A program made the position numbers and the translations under genes. Below the pieces are notes generated by a model, which was given only the letters and a program-made list of their open reading frames with translations, had not been told where the DNA came from and did no database searches. Shown in pieces: positions 42,201 to 50,285 of a stretch of DNA of 64,000 nt. This stretch comes from Patescibacteria group bacterium (GTDB taxonomy: Bacteria > Patescibacteriota > Patescibacteriia > 2-12-FULL-60-25): contig JAQTXZ010000001.1 of NCBI GenBank assembly GCA_028688515.1, positions 186,001-250,000 on the forward strand, written 5' to 3'. Each line of letters opens with the position of its first letter. Position 1 is the first letter of the stretch.

Positions 42201-42788
42201 ATGATCAACGGGTCTTTTGAACTTCAAATTTACGAAAAGTATTCGTTTGTCGGAGAGGTTTGTATAGGCAGTGATTTGCAGCGCAAAGAATTTTTGAATT
42301 GCGTTTTTAGAAAGTGCGATTTTAGCGGATCAAAGTTTTCCGGCACTTTGTTTATCGATTGTAATTTTGTTGATTGCAATCTTTCGAATGTAAAAGTCGA
42401 TAACTGCAGTTTTCAGAATGTTGCATTTGAAAATTGCAAAATCATCGGAGTTGATTTTTCTTCAGTAAAATCTTTGCTGGTGGAATGGTCGTTTAAAGGA
42501 TGCATAATAGAGATTTGCAATTTTGGACGTCTGGACATCAGGAAGACAATATTTGTCGATTGCGCGATCAGAGAATCTGATTTTTCAAATGCAAATCTTT
42601 CCGAATGCGATTTTTCGGGTTCTGATTTGCAGGGCAGCAAGTTTCAAGATGTTGATTTGAGAAAAGCGGATTTATCCAAAGCGCGAAATTATTACATTGA
42701 TCCGATGCAAAATAAAATAAAAGGCGCCAAGTTTTCCTATCCGGATGTTTTGGCGCTTTTGTATTCGTTTGGAATTGAAGTTGAGTAG
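42201..42788 (+). CDS. Pentapeptide-repeat protein
   Basis: 195 residues made of about 25 five-residue units with central F/L/V and small residues (CDFSG SKFSG TLFID CNFVD CNLSN), forming a right-handed quadrilateral beta-helix; many units carry Cys. A final LRKADLSKARNYYID is the capping end. Starts 18 nt after HEPN, with a similar AT-rich style, so it may be part of the same module. Function unknown; some relatives mimic DNA and bind gyrase. Confidence 0.85.
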   Translation: MINGSFELQIYEKYSFVGEVCIGSDLQRKEFLNCVFRKCDFSGSKFSGTLFIDCNFVDCNLSNVKVDNCSFQNVAFENCKIIGVDFSSVKSLLVEWSFKGCIIEICNFGRLDIRKTIFVDCAIRESDFSNANLSECDFSGSDLQGSKFQDVDLRKADLSKARNYYIDPMQNKIKGAKFSYPDVLALLYSFGIEVE

Positions 42789-42796
42789 TCAGCCGG

Positions 42797-44932
42797 CTAC
42801 TCCGTATCTGCCGCGGTTTTTGTTTGCGGCTTGCTCAAGTCGAACGCATAAATGTTTACTTTGCCGTTATTGATGCTCCAAGTTGCATTTGCAATACCAG
42901 CAATGCTTTGATTTAGATTCGCCGCTTGCCACCAATAATCGTTGATCACAACAAAAACAAGATTTGTTTTGCCCAGCGCCGCGGCGTCTTTTATCGTATC
43001 AAGCGAAGGATCTTGGTATGTCATTTTAAGGTAAACCTCGTAGAGCGGACCGCCTGTCGGAATCGGGTAAAAGAAAACATCGCCGGCATAGCGTTTAAAG
43101 CCGAATTCTTTGACTGCGGCTGCAGAAACGCTTTGATCGGAAAGCACTGTGTATTCCGCACCTTTGGCATAGCGGTCTATCCAACGAACCGCTTCGACGT
43201 CATCCGCGCCCGTGCTCCAGCCGCGGCTTGGCTGAACGGCATCGTGTCGCGGAAGGGCGTTGTAAGCATTGGCTGCACCGATGGCTCCAAAGAGCACGAT
43301 CGCGATTGCGGAAGCGATCGGAATTGCTTTGCTGATTTTTTGCAAAAGCAAACTGATTGCAGGCAAGCCGCCTATAAGTAGAATCAGCGTTGATATTTGC
43401 TGCAAACGTCCGGCGTAATCTCCTTTTTCGTATTGAATCAAAAAAGTAAAATCACTCGCGCCCGCCAAAAGTCCCGATGCGATCCAAAGAGACGTTGCAC
43501 CGATGAAAAGCAGTATGGCCGTTTGGCGTTCATGATTTTTCAACATGATGATGCCTGCGAAGCAAGCCAGGAGTCCCAAAGCGGGGAGAGAGATTCCGAT
43601 AAGCGAAGACCAGGCGGGCCAAAGCGCGAATTTGTTTCCAAGCCAGGGCAGCAGATTCGCCAGATAAGACGTCCAAACGGAAAGCTGCGAAATGTTGCTT
43701 AAGTTCCAGTCGATGGCCAGCGAACTTTGATATTGGCTGGCAAAATAAAAAACCGACGGGATTGCCAAGCCTGCAAATACTGCGAATGGCCAGGCAAGAT
43801 GTTTAATGAACCATTTTTTTTCGCTGAATGACAAAACCGCAATTACCAACAAGCACATTGGAATTCCTGCAAGCGGATGAATGGCGATGCTCCATGCTGC
43901 GAGTATAAGCGGCGCGCTCGGTTTAATGGATTTCTTTTTTACTCCTAAAGCCAGAATCAAGCTTGCGAGTCCAATCACCGTTGCAAGTCCCTGCGGAGTT
44001 GTTGCAACAAACATGCCGAGCGGAAACATGGCCAAACACGCAGCGGCTTGCCCAACCCAGGGTTCTTTGCGGAAAGCGAAAGCGATGCTCGCTGGAAGCA
44101 GGATTGCGCCGATCGCCGGTAATAACCATTTTTCAATATCGGTTAGCGGCAGCATTGTCATTCGAGAAAGCCAGGTTGTAAAAACGTATTGGCCGATGTA
44201 GTAAAACGGTTTTGGATTGAGGGTTCCTGTTTTTAACAAAACTTGTTCTCCGGCAATATGCAAAAATCCATCAAATCCATAGCCGATGCGATAAACGATC
44301 GGCGCGATGATTAAAGTCGATGCGATAGCCAGGCCCGCATGTATCGCTGTTAAGAGTGATGACTTGATGCGAATCGCCGACAAAGCGCATGTAGACCAAA
44401 GCAGTGAGATCGCTGCAATTGATCCTGCGGCAAGCAGCGGCCAAGGCGTTCTTATGGTATTAAATGTTCTTGCGGACCAAGCGCTTTGCGCGACAAATGC
44501 AAACGTCAAAACGCTTGCTCCTAAAAGTATTGCAGCCAAGACGCGGCGTTTTTTTGTCCACGGAATTTTCACTCGTTCGCTCGGAACGGAAAAATTGTTT
44601 TGTTCAATCGTCAGCCCTACGATGTGCGCAACGGCCATAGCGATCGCCAGTGACCACGCATCTGAAAAATGTCCGAGCGGATTGCCGGTGTAAAACCAGA
44701 TTGTTTGCACCACGCTTTGTACAGCCAGCAAAATCAGTAAACCGAAAGGTGCGGACATCGCCCAGTGCCGATCGGGCAAAGTATTTTTTCCAAAAACATA
44801 AGCATGAAACAAGATAGCAAATACCCAAAAAAATTGTCCTGCAAATCCAATATCGATTTTTAGATAAGCCAGTCCCAAAATAATGATGATAAATACCATC
44901 CCGGCCAAAGCGTCCAAGGTCTTTTCGTTCAT
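42797..44932 (-). CDS. Large multi-pass membrane protein, probable GT-C-like glycosyltransferase
   Basis: 711 residues. About fifteen hydrophobic segments up to residue ~575, then a soluble ~135-residue tail (WSTGADDVEAVRWIDRYAKG..., NLVFVVINDYWWQAANL). The IGYGFDGFLHIAGEQVLLKT loop after an early helix could be the acidic catalytic loop. The general plan resembles the large membrane glycosyltransferases of CPR glycan loci, but I do not recognise a named family. Single-gene transcript divergent from pgsA. Confidence 0.5.
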   Translation of the reverse strand: MNEKTLDALAGMVFIIIILGLAYLKIDIGFAGQFFWVFAILFHAYVFGKNTLPDRHWAMSAPFGLLILLAVQSVVQTIWFYTGNPLGHFSDAWSLAIAMAVAHIVGLTIEQNNFSVPSERVKIPWTKKRRVLAAILLGASVLTFAFVAQSAWSARTFNTIRTPWPLLAAGSIAAISLLWSTCALSAIRIKSSLLTAIHAGLAIASTLIIAPIVYRIGYGFDGFLHIAGEQVLLKTGTLNPKPFYYIGQYVFTTWLSRMTMLPLTDIEKWLLPAIGAILLPASIAFAFRKEPWVGQAAACLAMFPLGMFVATTPQGLATVIGLASLILALGVKKKSIKPSAPLILAAWSIAIHPLAGIPMCLLVIAVLSFSEKKWFIKHLAWPFAVFAGLAIPSVFYFASQYQSSLAIDWNLSNISQLSVWTSYLANLLPWLGNKFALWPAWSSLIGISLPALGLLACFAGIIMLKNHERQTAILLFIGATSLWIASGLLAGASDFTFLIQYEKGDYAGRLQQISTLILLIGGLPAISLLLQKISKAIPIASAIAIVLFGAIGAANAYNALPRHDAVQPSRGWSTGADDVEAVRWIDRYAKGAEYTVLSDQSVSAAAVKEFGFKRYAGDVFFYPIPTGGPLYEVYLKMTYQDPSLDTIKDAAALGKTNLVFVVINDYWWQAANLNQSIAGIANATWSINNGKVNIYAFDLSKPQTKTAADTE

Positions 44933-44940
44933 AGATTTGG

Positions 44941-44975
44941 TTATTGATGCTTGGTTATTGGTTATTATGGTCCCA
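44941..44975 (+). repeat. TTGGTTATTGG word upstream of pgsA
   Basis: TTATTGATGCTTGGTTATTG followed by GTTATTATGG, the same family as the block at 34487-34600. A TTGGTT (44958-44963) with TAGCAT (44982-44987) at 18-nt spacing could serve as a promoter for the next gene. Confidence 0.6.
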
Positions 44976-45004
44976 TTATGGTAGCATAAAAGGCGAAGTA
45001 TTGT

Positions 45005-45607
45005 ATGCCGACTTTAACCAGCCGCAACCTGATGACAAATGAGACAGCGGTTTTAAGCTTTCATGACAAGATTCTGGCAAAGATTTTTTTGCCGATCATC
45101 CCAAATTGGATAAAGCCCAATCATTTGACTGTCTTGCGCTTTATCATGATACCGCCAGTGGCTTATCTAACGTGGACGGAAAATTGGGAGTACATGATAC
45201 CGATGTTTCTAATCGCGGGGTTTACAGACGTGTTGGACGGTTCTTTGGCCAGAGTAAGAAAACAAATAACTCTATGGGGCACGATTGCCGATCCTGCAGC
45301 TGATAAATTATTGATAGGGTCGGTTGCGGTTTTATTTTTATCAAAAGAAGTCAGTTTTTTGTTGGCCTTCATTCTCGTATTTATGGAAGTCTTGATCGTG
45401 CTCGGCGCCTATTCGCGCAGAAGAAGAGGGGAATATTTGAGTGCCAACTGGTCAGGTAAATTAAAAATGCTTTTGCAGGTTTTTGGATTATCAACTTTAT
45501 TGATCGCGCAATTTGGATATTCGAACATTCTAAACCCGCTGGGCGTCGGCATGTTGGTTGTCTCTTTGGGTTTTGCGGTGATGTCATTGATTACGTACGG
45601 ATTATAA
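45005..45607 (+). CDS. CDP-alcohol phosphatidyltransferase (PgsA-like)
   Basis: 200 residues, about five helices. TDVLDGSLARVRKQITLWGT with IADPAADK reads D-x2-D-G-x2-A-R-x8-G-x3-D-x3-D exactly, the active-site signature of the family. Likely transfers a phosphatidyl group from CDP-diacylglycerol to glycerol-3-phosphate or inositol-phosphate. Acts in the cytoplasmic membrane. Confidence 0.9.
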   Translation: MPTLTSRNLMTNETAVLSFHDKILAKIFLPIIPNWIKPNHLTVLRFIMIPPVAYLTWTENWEYMIPMFLIAGFTDVLDGSLARVRKQITLWGTIADPAADKLLIGSVAVLFLSKEVSFLLAFILVFMEVLIVLGAYSRRRRGEYLSANWSGKLKMLLQVFGLSTLLIAQFGYSNILNPLGVGMLVVSLGFAVMSLITYGL

Positions 45608-45617
45608 CGCATTATAT

Positions 45618-45731
45618 CTGTAGAGACGCAAAATCTTGCGTCTAACTCAAAACAGAATCGCTCAAAAACCACTCCCTAGACAAGGGGGTAGGAGGGTTTT
45701 TGGTTAGACGCAAGATTTTGCGTCTCTACAG
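45618..45731. repeat. MITE-like element: perfect 29-bp inverted repeat
   Basis: Arms 45618-45646 and 45703-45731 are exact reverse complements (starting CTGTAGAGACGCAAAATC). Each arm contains its own GACGCAA / TTGCGTC hairpin. The 56-nt interior also folds (AAAAACC ... GGTTTTT-type pairs). A single left arm with 7 further identical bases is found at 51451-51486. Confidence 0.85.
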
Positions 45732-45741
45732 AAGTATTTGT

Positions 45742-45774
45742 AAAAAAATAAACCCTGACTTGTGAAGGTCAGGG
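45742..45774 (-). terminator. Terminator of the Cys-rich lipoprotein gene
   Basis: Stem CCCTGAC / GTCAGGG (45753-45759 with 45768-45774), followed on the minus strand by a run of T (45749-45743). Confidence 0.75.
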
Positions 45775-45858
45775 CGGTTAGAGCTTTTGCCTGTCGATAC
45801 GGCAGGCTGGTTTTGAGTACGCAAGCCTAGCTGTTAGGCGCGATATGCTCGTGTCTGC

Positions 45859-46755
45859 TCAGGAGTCAACACCAATTATCTTGCCTTGAGCGGCGGGCTC
45901 CTCGTCGCAGCTCCACGTGTTGAGGTCCTGCGAGAGGACCTTCGGCACCTTGCCGTTGCCGCAAGCGCAAGGCGGCTTGCTGGTATCGGCCTTGTCGGCG
46001 ACTGCCGCAAGACAGGACACGGCGGAGCCGATGCACTGTTGCTGAACGGAAACGGCGCTTGTCGAGCCGTTCTTTTTGGTGACCATGGTGAAGTTGCGCG
46101 TCGCGGACGACCCGGACGTGCACTCGTAGTTGAGTTCTTTGACCTCGCTCGAGGTCGAGGTCGCAACCGGCGCGGGCTTGGGAGCGGGCGGCGAGGCGAC
46201 TGTCGAACTCGGCGTCGCTGCAGGCGGCGTCCAGTGTGTCGAGGGTACGGTCGGTGCGGACGGCAGAACCGGAGTGACCGTCGCCGTGGACGTTGATGTC
46301 CGCGCGCTGACACTCGCACTCGTCGCGGCGAATGTCGGCGGCTCAGGCGGCGGGATGAGTCCCGGGTACTTGCAACTCCCGTCGGCGTTCATCGTGCACG
46401 AGAAGCTGAGAACGGCCGGTCGGCAGTGAGTTGCAGGGTCGTCGCCGGGGATGACGGCGTTGTACCACTCGACCTTGCGGGCACCCTGCGTGCACGAGCA
46501 TGTGACGTTATACGGCTGGTTGTCACCATCAACGTCGTACTCGCGCTGCGGGGTCTGTCCCTCGCACACGGCAGGGAGCTGCCCAAGAGCCGGCACGTAG
46601 TCGTACTCTGCGGAGCCCTCCTGCTCGCTGCTGTAACGAACTCCTCCCTGCCGGTGGCACCCCGCGACGATGAGCGTCGCGAAGAGCGCAGTGAGCGTCA
46701 GCATCGACGTGGGACGATTGGGACGTGCGACGTAGGACAATACTTGATGTTTCAC
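45859..46755 (-). CDS. Cys-rich secreted lipoprotein with a repeat inserted in its N-terminus
   Basis: 298 residues from GTG 46755, which has GGAGG 7 nt upstream. Lipobox LIVAGC ends at Cys33. The N-region (SYVARPNRPTS) comes from the ACGATTGGGACGTGCGACG repeat; without it the signal would be MLTLTALFATLIVAGC, starting at ATG 46704. The mature part has two Cys-rich blocks (TCSCTQ, HCRPAV, FSCTM, then YECTSG, QQCIGSAVSCLAA, CACGNG, WSCDEE) joined by a ~70-residue Pro/Thr/Ser/Ala linker. GC-rich and unlike its neighbours. Function unknown; probably a disulfide-stabilised surface protein. Confidence 0.75.
   Translation of the reverse strand: MKHQVLSYVARPNRPTSMLTLTALFATLIVAGCHRQGGVRYSSEQEGSAEYDYVPALGQLPAVCEGQTPQREYDVDGDNQPYNVTCSCTQGARKVEWYNAVIPGDDPATHCRPAVLSFSCTMNADGSCKYPGLIPPPEPPTFAATSASVSARTSTSTATVTPVLPSAPTVPSTHWTPPAATPSSTVASPPAPKPAPVATSTSSEVKELNYECTSGSSATRNFTMVTKKNGSTSAVSVQQQCIGSAVSCLAAVADKADTSKPPCACGNGKVPKVLSQDLNTWSCDEEPAAQGKIIGVDS
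46714..46732 (+). repeat. ACGATTGGGACGTGCGACG word in the lipoprotein start
   Basis: Third exact copy of the 19-mer (others 18572 and 38096), read on the opposite strand as part of the lipoprotein N-region. Confidence 0.85.
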
Positions 46756-46926
46756 GGTGCGACCTCCTCTGGAAAGACGACAGGCTGTAGACGACAGACG
46801 ACAGGAGTTATCTGTGTCCGACGTTTCGTGTTACATGTTCCATCGCTTCATGTTACATGCAATCGATGTGTCAACGTAGCAGAGAACTCGCATTATGTCA
46901 ATATCTCTGCTAAAATTTCAAGACTT

Positions 46927-48345
46927 ATGTTGCATCAAATAAAAGAGCTGATTAAACGTCTGATTCCGGTGTCTTGGCTTGATTGGTATCATTCATTTTT
47001 GGCTAAAATAGCAGCTTTTTGGTACGGCAATCCATCTCAAAAGTTGATAGTAATCGGGGTTACCGGCACCAATGGAAAGACGACGACGGCTTATTTGACG
47101 GCAAAAGCTCTCGAAGCTGGGGGCGTCAAAACAGGTTGTACGACCACGGCCATATTTAAAATCGGCGACAAAGAGTGGCTAAATGCAACAAAAATGACCA
47201 TGTTGGGGCGTTTTGCATTGCAAAAGACGCTAAAACAAATGGTTGATGCCGGATGCAAATATGCGGTTGTGGAAACTTCTTCGCAAGGCGTTTTGCAGCA
47301 TCGTCACAAACAAATTGCTTATGACATCGGAGTGTTTACCAATCTGACGCCGGAGCATATCGAAGCACATGGAGGATTTGAAAATTATAAACAAGCCAAG
47401 ATCGAGCTCTTCAAGCATATCGCGAGTTTGCCGACAAAAGTCATCAATGGAAAAACCGTTCCACGAGCGTTTGTTTTGAATAAAGATGATGAACACGCCA
47501 AAGATTTTGCCATCAAAGGTCAGCAAGTAACTTGGTATGGCTTGGGAGATGGATGCAATGTGCAAGCGTCTGATGTTAAAGAGACATTTGGCGGTATTAG
47601 TTTCGTCATCTTGAGCGTAGTCGAAAGATCCGGATTGGTCGGTCCAGATCCTTCAACTCCGTCGGACTTCGTTCAGGATGACAGAAAGAGGGACTTCGTT
47701 CAGGATGATAAAGTTGTTGTGAGTCTAAAGTTGCTCGGCTACGTAAACGTCTACAACGCTTTGGCAGCATTGTCCGTCGCAAAAGTGTTGGACGTCAATA
47801 TGTCTGAAGCCATTTCAAAACTTGAAGCGATAAAGAACATGCCTGGTCGTTTTGAGCGGATCGACGAAGGTCAGCCTTGGCAAGTAATGGTCGATTATGC
47901 GCCTGAGCCGGGTTCGCTCGCCAGACTTTATAAAGATGTCCGCATCTTAAAACCGCAAAGAATAATTCACGTCTTGGGATCTTGCGGAGGAGGTCGAGAT
48001 GTTGCGCGCCGTCCCATCCTGGGCAAAATGGCAGCGCAAAATGCCGCGATTGTCATCGTTACTAACGAAGATCCGTACGATGACGATCCGATGGAAATCA
48101 TCAAACAGGTTGCTGAAGGGGCAAAAGAGGGCGGAAAAATTGAAGGTGAGAATCTGTTTTTGATACTGGATCGCGCTTCTGCCATTCAAAAAGCCATGGA
48201 TTTGGCGCAGCCCGGAGATTTGGTTTTGATGACAGGAAAAGGGTCGGAGCAGCGTATATGTGTTGCAAATGGCAAAAAGATACCGTGGGACGAACGCAAG
48301 GCGGCGAGCAGAGCTATTCTTTCCACCATTGCGCAACGCGGATAA
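46927..48345 (+). CDS. murE: UDP-N-acetylmuramyl-tripeptide synthetase with a repeat-encoded insertion
   Basis: About 472 residues from ATG 46927 (MLHQIKELIKRLIPVSWLDW); upstream in-frame sequence is antisense to the lipoprotein. GTNGKTTT (~47-54) is the P-loop, FTNLTPEHIEAHG and GYVNVYNALAAL are Mur-ligase blocks, and LGSCGGGRDVARRP opens the C-terminal domain. The usual DNPR amino-acid motif is replaced by NEDPYDDDP, so the residue added cannot be stated. Residues ~227-262 (SVVERSGLVGPDP..., FVQDDRKRDFVQDDK) are encoded by a dispersed repeat that lies between two strands of the central domain. A -10-like TAAAAT lies 10 nt before ATG. Confidence 0.9.
   Translation: MLHQIKELIKRLIPVSWLDWYHSFLAKIAAFWYGNPSQKLIVIGVTGTNGKTTTAYLTAKALEAGGVKTGCTTTAIFKIGDKEWLNATKMTMLGRFALQKTLKQMVDAGCKYAVVETSSQGVLQHRHKQIAYDIGVFTNLTPEHIEAHGGFENYKQAKIELFKHIASLPTKVINGKTVPRAFVLNKDDEHAKDFAIKGQQVTWYGLGDGCNVQASDVKETFGGISFVILSVVERSGLVGPDPSTPSDFVQDDRKRDFVQDDKVVVSLKLLGYVNVYNALAALSVAKVLDVNMSEAISKLEAIKNMPGRFERIDEGQPWQVMVDYAPEPGSLARLYKDVRILKPQRIIHVLGSCGGGRDVARRPILGKMAAQNAAIVIVTNEDPYDDDPMEIIKQVAEGAKEGGKIEGENLFLILDRASAIQKAMDLAQPGDLVLMTGKGSEQRICVANGKKIPWDERKAASRAILSTIAQRG
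47604..47712 (+). repeat. GTCATCTTGAGCGTAGTCGAAAG-type word inside murE
   Basis: Begins CGTCATCTTGAGCGTAGTCG and contains the 18-mer GGACTTCGTTCAGGATGA twice (47664-47681 and 47691-47708). It is in frame with murE and adds about 36 residues. Confidence 0.85.
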
Positions 48346-48381
48346 AGGGCGGGCGAGGCTGTTGCCTTTGTCACAACTTAC

Positions 48382-48436
48382 AACTAACAACTGACAAGAG
48401 TTGCTTGGTACTCTTGTTAGTTGTCAGTTGTTAGTT
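48382..48436. repeat. AACTAACAACTGACA inverted repeat
   Basis: AACTAACAACTGACA at 48382-48396 and its exact reverse complement at 48422-48436, with AAGAGT / ACTCTT pairing inside. It lies between murE and the bPH2 gene. Confidence 0.85.
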
Positions 48437-48445
48437 ACCGATGTA

Positions 48446-48474
48446 TTGCAAGTAATAAGCAAACGCATTAAACT
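48446..48474 (+). promoter_or_regulatory. Promoter of the bPH2 gene
   Basis: TTGCAA at 48446-48451, 17-nt spacer, TAAACT at 48469-48474; ATG at 48485, 10 nt later. Confidence 0.45.
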
Positions 48475-48484
48475 GTCTGAAGTT

Positions 48485-49144
48485 ATGTTTCGTTTGGAAT
48501 CTGTTTTGCAATTAAAAGATGAAGAGGCTGTGCGCGCCATGGTGCGCAAGCATATTGTTACACTGATCAAACCGTTGTTTATCGCAATGATTTTGATTGT
48601 GGCGCCGTTTTTTTTCTTATTTCCGCTTTTTAGTCTCGGTATCGCTGGAGTTGTCATCTTTGGGATGTTGATATTGGCCGGCGCGGTTTGGGCTTTTAGG
48701 GCTCTTTTTTTGTGGGATGCGGACGTGCTAATTCTTACAAACATGCGGATTATAGATGTTGATCAAAATGGATTTTTCTCGCGCAATGTTTCTGAAGCGG
48801 CTTTGAGCGCGATTCAGGATGCTTCGTGGAGCAAAAAAGGTTTTTGGCAAACTCTTTTTCGCATCGGCGTCATAAAGATACAAACTTCCGGTGCAACGGC
48901 AGTTTTGGAAATTCAAGATGTGGGACATCCGGAAAGAGTTCATGAGCTGATCAACGAAACGCGGCAGGATGCGCCAAAAATAAACGCAAACGAAACGCCG
49001 GTAGAAAAAGATAGACGGTCCAGGATCAGGCATATCGCGGTTTTGTTGGAGAAAGCTGACGATTCAAAAGTTATTGAAGTAGAAACGATGCTGGAAAAAC
49101 AAGCGAGGGATAAATCGGTTGAAACTCTTTTTAGTCAAACTTAA
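48485..49144 (+). CDS. bPH2 (DUF304) domain membrane protein
   Basis: About 219 residues from ATG 48485. Two adjacent membrane helices (LFIAMILIVAPFFFLFPLF; GVVIFGMLILAGAVWAFRAL) are followed by VLILTNMRIIDVDQNGFFSR and a strand-rich PH-like domain (ALSAIQDASW..., IKIQTSGATAVLEIQDV), the usual bPH2 order, then a basic C-terminal tail. Function unknown; membrane-associated. It follows murE and precedes a ftsB-like gene. Confidence 0.8.
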   Translation: MFRLESVLQLKDEEAVRAMVRKHIVTLIKPLFIAMILIVAPFFFLFPLFSLGIAGVVIFGMLILAGAVWAFRALFLWDADVLILTNMRIIDVDQNGFFSRNVSEAALSAIQDASWSKKGFWQTLFRIGVIKIQTSGATAVLEIQDVGHPERVHELINETRQDAPKINANETPVEKDRRSRIRHIAVLLEKADDSKVIEVETMLEKQARDKSVETLFSQT

Positions 49145-49150
49145 CAGTCT

Positions 49151-49564
49151 ATGCGTTCGCATCAAACCGCTGGATCGATTGTCGCAAAAGCCAAATGGCC
49201 TTTGTTTTTGATGGCGAATTTGGCTGTGCTTTTGATTGTGGGCGTGGCAACCGTGCGTGAATCTTATCGCAGCTGGACGCTTGACGGAGAGATTAAAAAT
49301 TTGGAATCAAAGGCGCAAGCCTTGGAAGGCAGAAAGATGCAGTTAAGCGAGTTAGCTGATAAAATGCAGGAACCGTCTTTTGTGGAGAAAGAGGCGCGGG
49401 CAAAACTGGGTTTGCAAAAACCCGGCGAGCACGTTGTTGTGCTGGAGGGTATGGGCGCTACAAGCACATCCTGGCAGGTTAGCGTCGTGGCCACTCCGCC
49501 GCCCGCATCAGACACGATGTCCAATCCGGAACGTTGGTGGCGCTATTTTACCGACGCGAATTAA
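49151..49564 (+). CDS. FtsB/DivIC-type septum formation initiator
   Basis: 137 residues: one N-terminal membrane helix (WPLFLMANLAVLLIVGVATV), a coiled coil (~40-70, GEIKNLESKAQALEGRKMQL), then SFVEKEARAKLGLQKPGEHV, the conserved FtsB/DivIC end motif (E-x-x-A-R-x-x-L-x-x-x-x-P-G-E). Part of the divisome in the membrane. The C-terminal ~40 residues are Ser/Pro-rich. Its TAA stop is the first base group of a repeat. Confidence 0.85.
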   Translation: MRSHQTAGSIVAKAKWPLFLMANLAVLLIVGVATVRESYRSWTLDGEIKNLESKAQALEGRKMQLSELADKMQEPSFVEKEARAKLGLQKPGEHVVVLEGMGATSTSWQVSVVATPPPASDTMSNPERWWRYFTDAN

Positions 49565-49598
49565 CAATTAAGAATTAACAATTAAGAATTATTCAAAA
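49562..49598 (+). repeat. TTAACAATTAAGAATT tandem word
   Basis: Two tandem units of TTAACAATTAAGAA starting at the ftsB-like stop codon, filling the gap to the next gene. Confidence 0.8.
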
Positions 49599-49605
49599 CA
49601 CACGT

Positions 49606-50229
49606 ATGACGCAAAAAACTAAGTTGGCAGCAATATTCGGCGGGTTGGGAGTTATGCTTGCGACTGTTATCGCGGTAGGATCTTTAATGTATGGCGTTTA
49701 CGTAAAGCATGACGAATCCGGTATAACTCGTGTTTTTGCAAAAACTTTTCATTTCCCGGCCGCTAGAGTCGGTATGCGTACGGTTTCGTATTCAGACTTT
49801 TTATCAACGCGCGATGCAATCATTAAATTCATCAACAGCGAGGCGGGAGCGCAAGTGGATGCGACGATGCCGCCGGATAAAGCTTTGAACGATAACATCA
49901 TGGAAAGGCTTGTCCGGCAAGAAATGATTCAAGAGATTGCCGATGATAAGAATATTACAGTCTCCGAAGATGATATTAGCGCAGTTTTTGATGATGTCGT
50001 AGAAGCCGCAGTCTCGTCCACAACGCCGGATGTGACGCAGTATTTGCAAGACAATTACGGATGGAGCGAGAAGGATTTTAGACAGAACGTTCTCAAGCCT
50101 GCGTTGCTCGAGCAAAAAGTCACAACGCAGCTTGGTCTTGATCCGGCCGGCAATCCATTGGACATAGAAGCTGTTCTCGCGGAAAGACGCGTCAAGTCGG
50201 ATGTTGTGGTTTATTTGAAGTTCCAATAA
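49606..50229 (+). CDS. SurA N-terminal-like membrane-anchored protein
   Basis: 207 residues. One N-terminal helix (AAIFGGLGVMLATVIAVGSLM) anchors a helical domain (VSYSDFLSTRDAIIKFI..., NIMERLVRQEMIQEIADDKN, VSEDDISAVFDDVV..., YGWSEKDFRQNVLKPALLEQ), the SurA_N pattern seen in periplasmic chaperones. No parvulin PPIase domain follows, as is common in CPR bacteria. Probably an extracytoplasmic chaperone. Confidence 0.75.
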   Translation: MTQKTKLAAIFGGLGVMLATVIAVGSLMYGVYVKHDESGITRVFAKTFHFPAARVGMRTVSYSDFLSTRDAIIKFINSEAGAQVDATMPPDKALNDNIMERLVRQEMIQEIADDKNITVSEDDISAVFDDVVEAAVSSTTPDVTQYLQDNYGWSEKDFRQNVLKPALLEQKVTTQLGLDPAGNPLDIEAVLAERRVKSDVVVYLKFQ

Positions 50230-50285
50230 AAAAATCCGACAGAACTTGCAGGCTCGGCTTATCGCCGAGCTTGTTTGTTAGTGTC
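50228..50285 (-). terminator. Nested-stem terminator of the 50259 gene
   Basis: Outer stem CCGACA / TGTCGG enclosing GCTCGGC / GCCGAGC, followed on the minus strand by ATTTTTTT. The inner stem overlaps the last codons of the gene. Confidence 0.6.

Noticed and set aside
46426-46926. Long upstream extension of murE in frame
   Set aside because: It is antisense to the lipoprotein gene, has no MurE-like sequence, and ATG 46927 starts a normal MurE N-terminus after a -10-like box.
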